A DNA stretch of 64,000 nucleotides, taken from IMG/VR virus record IMGVR_UViG_3300042520_000587, positions 1-64,000 of that record; one strand, 5' to 3'. The DNA comes from a virus. The position numbers and the translations under genes are program-made. Positions 21,301 through 30,300 of the stretch are shown here, piece by piece. The number at the start of each line of letters is the position of its first letter. The first letter of the stretch is position 1. The notes under the pieces are model-generated. The model searched no databases. It was not told where the DNA came from and saw only the letters and a program-made list of their open reading frames with translations.

Positions 21301-24300
21301 TCCTTGGTAGATTTAATAGTTATCAAGCTTCTGTAGACAATGTAGTATTATATGATTTAGATAGAGGAGTAAGACAGGTAAATAATCCAAAAGAAGATGC
21401 TTTAAGTCCTCAAGATGGTAATCAAATGGTTAAGACCATAGATAGTATCTTCTCTGAAAAAATTGATGATATCTATGACACCAGAGTTATTGAAGCTAGA
21501 AAACAGATTGCTGAGACAGCACTTAAAGAAGGAATAAAAGTAACTCCTGAGTATATAGAAAAACAGTTACATACAAAAGGTCTTAAGTCTGCAAGTGTAT
21601 TAATGCTTACTGATACTGCAAAGAGAGCTTGGTTATATGGTGAAACAAAGAACAGCCTTCAGGAAATACTTAAAAGTGAAACAGCTAAGTTAGAAAAAGT
21701 TAAAGGTCAAAAAGACTTTAATAAGTATGCTACATTAAAGGAAATTTCTGATAATGCAGTAGCTGTAATGAAGAATAAGAAAGGAGAAGACAAGTACTTC
21801 TTCTTAGCATCTCAGATTGATGACTTCAGTAAACTAGACCCATCTTTAAAACGTGGTGAAAGAGTTAGAGGAGAAGACTATAAAGGCAGTATTAAAATCC
21901 TTGGTGATTTCTACAAGCATAAAGAAATAACTAAAGATGGAAGACCTGTTGATATTGTTATCATTTCTAAAATACAAGATGCTGAATTACAGTTTCAGAA
22001 TTATAAAAATGCAGAGAAACAAAAAGCATATACAGAAGTTATATTAAATAAGAATGCTAAAAATATTCTTGTTGATGACAAACAACAATTAGTTAGAGAT
22101 AACATAAGAATCTTACAAAATACATTAGCTAACTGGGGTGATGAAAAAAGTGGTATGGTTAAGTACCATATGGAAAACACTGATTATGAAATTGGTAAAA
22201 ATAAGTTTGACATAGAAGTACAAAGCCAATCAAAACAAGAGATTGACCAGGACGGTAATGTTATAGATGAAACTGAAGTTACTGAAGGTGCAACAACAGA
22301 TCCAGAAGTTAAACCAGGTACTCAGTCACTTCAGCAAATGATGAGTAAAGAAACTACTTATCTTATCAAAAGTTTATTTAAAGTCAACCCTGATGGTACT
22401 ACACCAACAGATAGATTTGGAGTTAAAGAAAGAGCAGACTTTAATAAAGTATTTACTATTCTAGCCAAGACTATAGGCGGAGAAAGAGATAGATACAAAG
22501 CATATGCAAAGCTAGCTGAGGAATCTGAAAAGTTTCCTGAGCTTAAGCAGTTATATGAAAAGAAATATCCAGACCCGAACAATATTACAAATACACATGA
22601 GATGGATATCAGTGTAAGGTTCTGGCAAGACTTTGGTAAATTCAGAGTTAAGTACATGCAGTTGTTTGCATTTAATGATTCTGACAGTAATACTATAGAC
22701 TTTAGAGTTAAAGAATCTTCTATTGCTATTGACAATACTCTAAATAGATGGATGGCTTTATTCAAAAGTACACAAGCTACTTCATATATTAATAAAGGTA
22801 AAGACAATGTTTCTACATTAAACTTAGCTAATCTAGTAAAAGACTTTGGTACTAAAGGTGAGTTAGCAAAAAAAGATGCAATAGACTTTGCTAGAGCAAT
22901 GGCTATTGACTTAGATAACAATGACAATATTAAAAAGGAACTAGCGGACAACTTTGACTACTATGGTCTAGCTTATATATTTGATATTGTTAAAGGTTTC
23001 AATGAGATAAATAACTTAAAAGAAGGTGATCCAGAATTAACAGCTGAAAGAGTTAAGTATCTTGACATGTTTAAGAAGAATCCAATTGATGTTCTTAAAA
23101 ATATTATTCCTGTTGGTGTATTATCTACTCTTAAAGGTTCAGTAAAAGAACTTACACAGTTAAAGAGACTTGCTGAATTACAATCTAAGTATGGTTTTGA
23201 CTCAGCTACAACTGGTGTTATCCGTGCCAACGGTAATACAGGATACCAAGAAATGAATTGGAGTTCTGCTGCATCTTATGTATATGCATTAAATGAAGTT
23301 ACAGAGATGCATCAGCTATGGACGGATCCAAGATATAATTATATGTCTTACCTGAATCCAGCTATTAATCCTCACACACTTCAACTAAGCATTATTAAAA
23401 GTTTGTTTGATGCTAATGGTAAGAAGATACCAGGTAAAAGTGTTTTATTAATGGCAGTAGATGGCACATCTATGTCTAATAAAAAGACAGTTACCAAAAA
23501 TGGAAGACAAGTTGAGATAGAAGAAGCAGAAGGTAATACTACTACTGAACTAGATCCGCAGTCTAAGTTTTTACAGGAGTTACATACAATGCTTTTAGGT
23601 GGTGTAGCTGAATTCCCAAGACACTCTGAAAAGAAATTCTCATATGGTATTAAAGTTGTTGGAGGTATAGAAGGAAGTTCAGTAGGTTATCTTTTACAAG
23701 GCACAGATAAAAATCTTTATGTAGACATGGATATGTTTACTAAAACAGATGAAAAAGGTAGACTTAATGGTGAAATCTATGCTATTGGTAATAACATACT
23801 TCCATATATCCAGGGTGAGTTTGATAGAATTAAAAAATTCAGAGGAGCAAACAAAGAAGAATACTTAAAAATTACTGGGTATAACAAATTAGTTGATGAT
23901 GGTAATGGTAATGATGCACCTGCCGGCTCAGTATTTTCTGCATTTGATTCTGTACTTAGACAAGAAACAAAAGATGCATTATATAAATTAGCTGATGAAC
24001 AAATAGATGTTCCTTTAGTAGATTACTTAAGAGGTAAGCCATTAAGAAAAATGATGGCAGATGATATCATAGACTACTTTAATGAAAAAACTAATGAGTT
24101 AGACACTCTGTATTTCCAGAAAATGCCATTCTTGTCTAAGTCTATTTTTGAAAAACTTGGATATAAAGCTGATGAATTAACTAGTAATAAAATCAATAGT
24201 CTAAAATTAGATAAGACATTAACTGATAGGATACTAAAAGCATATTTGTATAATGACTTTATTCATAAGTATGAGTCAGCAATGCTTGTATATGGTGATC

Positions 24301-27300
24301 ATGCACAGTGGGGTCATGATAAAGAAGACTGGACCAAACGTATACCTGGCTTAACTTCAGATGGTACCGGGTTCCTTTTTGATAAAGGAATGAAAAGCTT
24401 CATTAAAGATAACTTCAACAAAGTTACATATGCAAGCTTAAACATGCCTAATATACCTGCAGATAAAAAGTTTATATATGGTGAGAACTTAAACACAGCA
24501 GTTATAAAAGATGCTGTGAGAGATTCATTATATCTAGATGATATGGTCAAAGCATGGAAAGAAGAATATGCCGGAACCTATGATTCTAAAACTATAGATG
24601 AGCTTATTAAAAAAGACATTAAGCCATTCATGGGAATGAAAGAAGGTGATGGTATGGCCTATATGACTTTTGATGCATATAGAACTTTACACAAAACTGG
24701 AGGAAAAGGATGGACATTAGCTCAAGAAAGTCTTTACCAAAGAATTATCAAAGGAGAAAAAGTAAATCCTAAGACTGTAAAAGATTACTTCCCTGTATAT
24801 AAGTTACATTACTTTGGGGCTATACAAAACAGTATTGCACCGGTAAGAGCAATGCATAAATTTGCTGTGATACCTTTAATCCCGGGAGTTAATGCACAAG
24901 AAGGTTCAGAGTTAGATATATTACATAAAAAAATGTTAAAAGAGAACATTCAATATGTAGCATTTGACTCATGTTCTAAAGGAGCTAACTTAACATCTGA
25001 TGGTAAAGTAGATAATATCTTTACTAGTAAAGATGATAAAGCTATTAAAGAGGATGCTGAATTTACAGTGAATCCTATTTACATGGCAAACTTAAAAGAG
25101 GTAACAGTTATTAATGAACACTTTAAGGGCTCTCTTCCTATTGCTACACAGACCAGAGGTATCTTACTTGATAACCTATATAAAGAAGGTAAATTAATCA
25201 ATGAGAAAAACAAACCAGTACTTGATGAGTATTTATCTGCAGTAAAAGATTACTCAGAAATATTAAAAGAAGAATTACTAAGTGAGATTGGTTTTGAGTT
25301 TATAGATGGTAGAGCTGTTGGTAACTTAAAACAGTTTGTTGAAGTTATCAGAGATGAATTAAAAAACAGAGATACTCCTGAACACCTTATCAGATTGCTC
25401 AACACTGCTAATGACAGAGAGCTAGCAATGGATTTATCATTACATCCAGAAGCTGATACAGTTGAAAAGCTTATCATGAGCTTTTTACAGAATGGGTTAA
25501 TTAAACAAAAAACTAATGGAGAACCATTAGTACAAACTCCAACTACCTTTACTAATGGTATTTGGGATTCTCAATATACTGCTTTAACTGATCTTGAAGA
25601 AATTAAAAAGTGGATGGGTTCAAACACTCTACCATTCTATTTAAGAAATGCAGGAGAAAGAAGTACTGAGATGAAAGTTGCTGTTGCACTGCAAGGTGAG
25701 TTTATTAAACTCTTAAATGACAAGCATACAGATGGAGAAAAAATCTCTACTATTGATAGACTTAATGAAGTTATCAAAGATCCTAAATGGTTAGAGGCTA
25801 ACAAGGATGCTGTAACAATGTTTGGTCCAAGGATTCCTAATGATGCTACCAATACAATTGAAGCAGCAACAGTATGGCATTTCTTACCTGAAGCATTTGG
25901 TAATAGTATAATAGTACCAACTGAGATAGTTGCAAAAGCTGGATCTGACTTTGACGGGGATAAGTTATTCATGACTTTCTCTAACATAGATAATGAAGGT
26001 AAAGTTATTTCTAAAGGAGTAGATAAATTTGAAACTCTACTTAAAGAAACTCAGGCACTTGAAAAAGCTAATAAACCTATAAAAGGGAGACCTTCTTCAA
26101 GAGCTCTTATTGCTGAGCAGAAAAAATATTTACAGAACAGATTTAAAAATGCTGCTGTAGAAATCTTGATGTTGCCGGAGAACTATGCATACTTGACTAA
26201 ACCAAATGGAACTTACCTGGTAGATAAGTATGTAGCTGAGTTAGAAGAAAACAAAAAAGGTTACAATAGATATAAGAACACTCATGGTCAGGCACCTAAA
26301 CTTTCTGCTGCTGATGAAAACGGTAAAAGAAAAACTGTCATAAGCCCTACTAGAGTACTTGAGGCTACTTATAACTTGTATAAGCATGATGCTAACTTAT
26401 CTCTTGAGCCTTCACTAGGTATCATGGCCAAGTTAGCTAAGAGTCACCCTATATACAAATCAGTTGGTGCTTTAATGCCAGCTACATATAGAGCTTCTGC
26501 TTTTATTGAAGCATTAAACAAAACTATAGAGACAGGTTTCACATTACCTGTAGTAATGAGATTTGCTCATAACAAAACTAGGAATGCTATGGGTCAAGAA
26601 GTTATATCTTTGTCCGGAGAAAGAACTCAAAGTGGTTCCCGTATATCAGATGTAACATCACATGCTTTACAAGGTATCTTAGATAGAGCTAAAGAATCAT
26701 TTCCATTTGAATTAAAACTGGTTCCAGAAGCTATGGATGTATTTAGTTACATGCTTCAGGCCGGAGTTGATGAGGAACAAATATTCTTTTTCTTAAACCA
26801 ACCTCTTATTGCTGAGTACTTTGAAAAACAAAAGTTAAAAGAAAGTGCTTATTCTAAAATAGTTGGTAGTAAAGAGAAAGGTAGTCCTGCAAATAATATC
26901 ATAAACAATTTGCTTAAGAACTTTGACCAGGCTAGTTTGAATCCATTATATGATAGAATTAATGTAGCTAAATTAAGATATGTTCTAAATGGTTTAAAAA
27001 CTAAAGGTGAAGACCAAACATATTATTTCAAAATAAAGAAAGATTCTGGTATTAAAGAAATTACATTAAAAGACTTACTTGATAGATTAAACAGCGGTGG
27101 TTTAGCTCCTCAAAATATTGAGAGAATATCTACCATGCCTAATATGAGTAATGATTCTACAGTTTATTTTTATAGCAATGCTATAAACAGTACAGAGAAC
27201 TTTGCTTTTGCAACTGAAGTATTGTCAAATGAATACTTACCAAAAGGTGATGTTCCTACAAAAACTTTAAAGGATGGTGTAAAAGATAACAAGACAATGA

Positions 27301-30300
27301 AAGCTCTTGCATTATTCATGAACTATCTTGAACTGGAAAGACAGTTTAAAGGTATGAATGATTTGCAACAAACATTCTCTCCGGATACCGGCAAGCTTAC
27401 TACAGTACAACAGGTACTTAAAAGAATGGAAGCTTATGAAGAATTAAGAAAGAGTAAATCAATTGATCAAGACTTCTTAAACAGATTACTTAAAGAATCT
27501 ATACTATCTTCATTTAACCAAGATGACTTAATTAAACAGCTTACCGAGCCTTTGTTTAATCTAAGACTTAATCCTGAGATAACTAAATATATTAGTGATG
27601 CATTTGTAGATCAATCTAAAGCTTCTAGAATTAGAAACAATCCTACATTTGGTAAAGGTATAAATGGTCAGGAAAGATTTAGTACTTTGTTTAACAACGG
27701 AGTAATAAACTACATCTATCAAAACTATTTGTCTAACTTCAGCAATGAAAAAGGAGAACTAGTAAATATCCCGGATACTTATAAAGATAACAGACCAGTT
27801 ATTAAAGTAGATAATTTAGACACAGATGTTGAAATAGTAGAAGAAGGTATAGCAATTAACACCCGCAGAATTGAAACTGATTATGCAAACAAAGCATACT
27901 TAGAAACAAGTGTGGCTGAAAATAACTATGGTTCTAGAGGCCTGGATACATTTAAAATCAAAGATGATCCATTCCAGACATTAGCAAGTTATTACAGATA
28001 TGTTATTGCTAGAGAGTCTAATAGAGTAAATCACCCAATTGAATCTCTTGAAAATAATAGTGAATTTATGAGACGGGTATATGCAATGGGTAATGCCAAT
28101 GATGCATATGAAAGCTATATATCTGAAAGAGCACTAGGAGCTAGTTTCAACAATAAGTATATCATGGGTAAAACCAAATATAGTTATTCTGATTCTTTGT
28201 TGAATTTAATTAATGAGTTTGGTGATACACTTAAAGTTAATTATCCTATAACAGCTCAATTATCTCCGGGAACAAACACAGAAGGTGCTAAAGTTCTTCA
28301 GTTAAATAACCAGAAAGAGGCACAAGGAGAATTAGCTTCAGTATATTATAACAATCTTAGAAACTTAGCTGACCCAAGTGTAACTAAAGTTCAGAATAAA
28401 AACAAAACTGATGAAGAAAATGAAAGTGATAACCAAAGAATATCTGAGATGTTTAATTTGTTCTCACTTAATATGTTCTATCAACATGGTGTAGGTAAAA
28501 CAAGATTAGGTTTTATTAAAGCATTAGATCCTGTACAATACAAAGATATTGTTGAAGGTGGATCTAAAGCATTCCTTAAGAACTACTTGAGCACTGAAAT
28601 ACTAGATGAGATATTCAACACAGTTGTAAGCATGGATAAGTTTAAGAACTATCTTGTTTCTCCGGAAGGATATATCCATAGTGATCTAGCAACAACAGAG
28701 ACATCTAAACCAACTAATGATGGTACATTAGAAACATTTGATGATAGTGAAGGAGAAGATGAAGTTCTAGTAAGATTAATAAATCAAGAAGATGTTAATG
28801 CATTTAATGATTATGTGAAAAAATCAGGAGGTAAAAGACCTGAGAAATTCTTTACATCTAAAACTTTATACCCTGCATTCTATAACTCAGCTACTGGTAA
28901 AAGAGAAGGCATGCCTCAGACTGCTATATGGATTAAAAACCAATACGGTACATATGACATGCTAGATCAAGAGACCGGTGAGTTCTACTATGAGAATGTA
29001 AACCTTGCAACAGGTATGCAGATCACTAAGAAAGAAGATGTTCAACCTACTCAACCTACAGTATTAACAGGATTCCAAGGATATAAAGGAGGATTTCCAG
29101 AACAACAAACTATAAATGGTAAATTATATAAGAAAGGATCAGAAAATGGAGATCCTAAAGATTATGCAATGAGAGAAATTGCTGGTGGATTTATTTTAGA
29201 GTTGGATCCTAAGAGAGAAAATGATTCATCTACAGGAACTACTGCAAAAGAATACCCTAATTACAGAGAAGGTGTGATGGTAGGTTCTAAAAATTTCTAT
29301 AATGACATTGTAATGTTAGCTAGAAATAATGAATTTAAAAACAAACCTTTATCTGAAGAAACTAAAGCATCTATTAAGGATGCACATGATGAAGGAGTAT
29401 CTTTTGTTGTAGGAGATATGCCCGGGGTAGATAGTCAGTTTATAGATTACTTACAAGAAATAGGTGCTAAGTTTACTATATATCATACAGGTACAACACC
29501 TAGAGTTCAAGTAACTCAAGCTCCTACTCAACCGTCTGAAGTTAAAATAGAACCTACAGATAAAATTATCTGGGGACATCCAACTATTGGTAAAAGTTTC
29601 TTAAAGAAAAATCAAGATAACAGATTTATTTCTTTAGATGATGATTATGCCACTGAGATAAATACTAAAGTAAAAGAGATAGCTGATAAATACAATGTGA
29701 CAACATATCAGGTTAAAGATGGAGATAATCAACAATGGAATACTGAGTATAATGAAATGATGCAAAATCTTTTTGATAAAGCTAAAGCAGTTGCTTTATC
29801 TGAAAATAAAATTCTATTTACATCCAATACTAACCTGTTAAAAAATAATGCAGCTGCTTTTGATAAAGTTATTAATCTTACTGATAAAGAGTTTCAAAAA
29901 AGAATATCTGAAAGAGGTGCTAAGTATGACACAGCAGAATGGAAAAAACAAATTGAAGATGCAGTATCTAAAATTCCTAGTAACAAAGTAATAGTTACAG
30001 ATAAGTATCTTTCTGATTTATTACCTACTCAACCGTCTACTACTAGTACATCAGAATCAGTAGCAGATATTCCACAAAATAAAGTATCCGGAATAAATTC
30101 TTATGGTTCTACAGTAACAGCTAACAATGAAGCTATCAAAGCACTTGGTCCAAATCCACATTCTATTGATATGATAGAAGCAGGATTTAGAACAAGAACA
30201 ACCAGAAGTGAATCTGAAATGGCTAAATATGCTATTAAAGTTGGGGATACTATAAAACACTTTGGTAAATCTGCAGATGGTTCAACTAAAACTGTTTATG

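Noticed and set aside
22358-22951. Long antisense open frame (197 codons) inside the polymerase gene
   Set aside because: Amino-acid composition (Ser/Leu runs) is that of a reverse-frame shadow of an A/T-rich gene, and the sense gene is certain.
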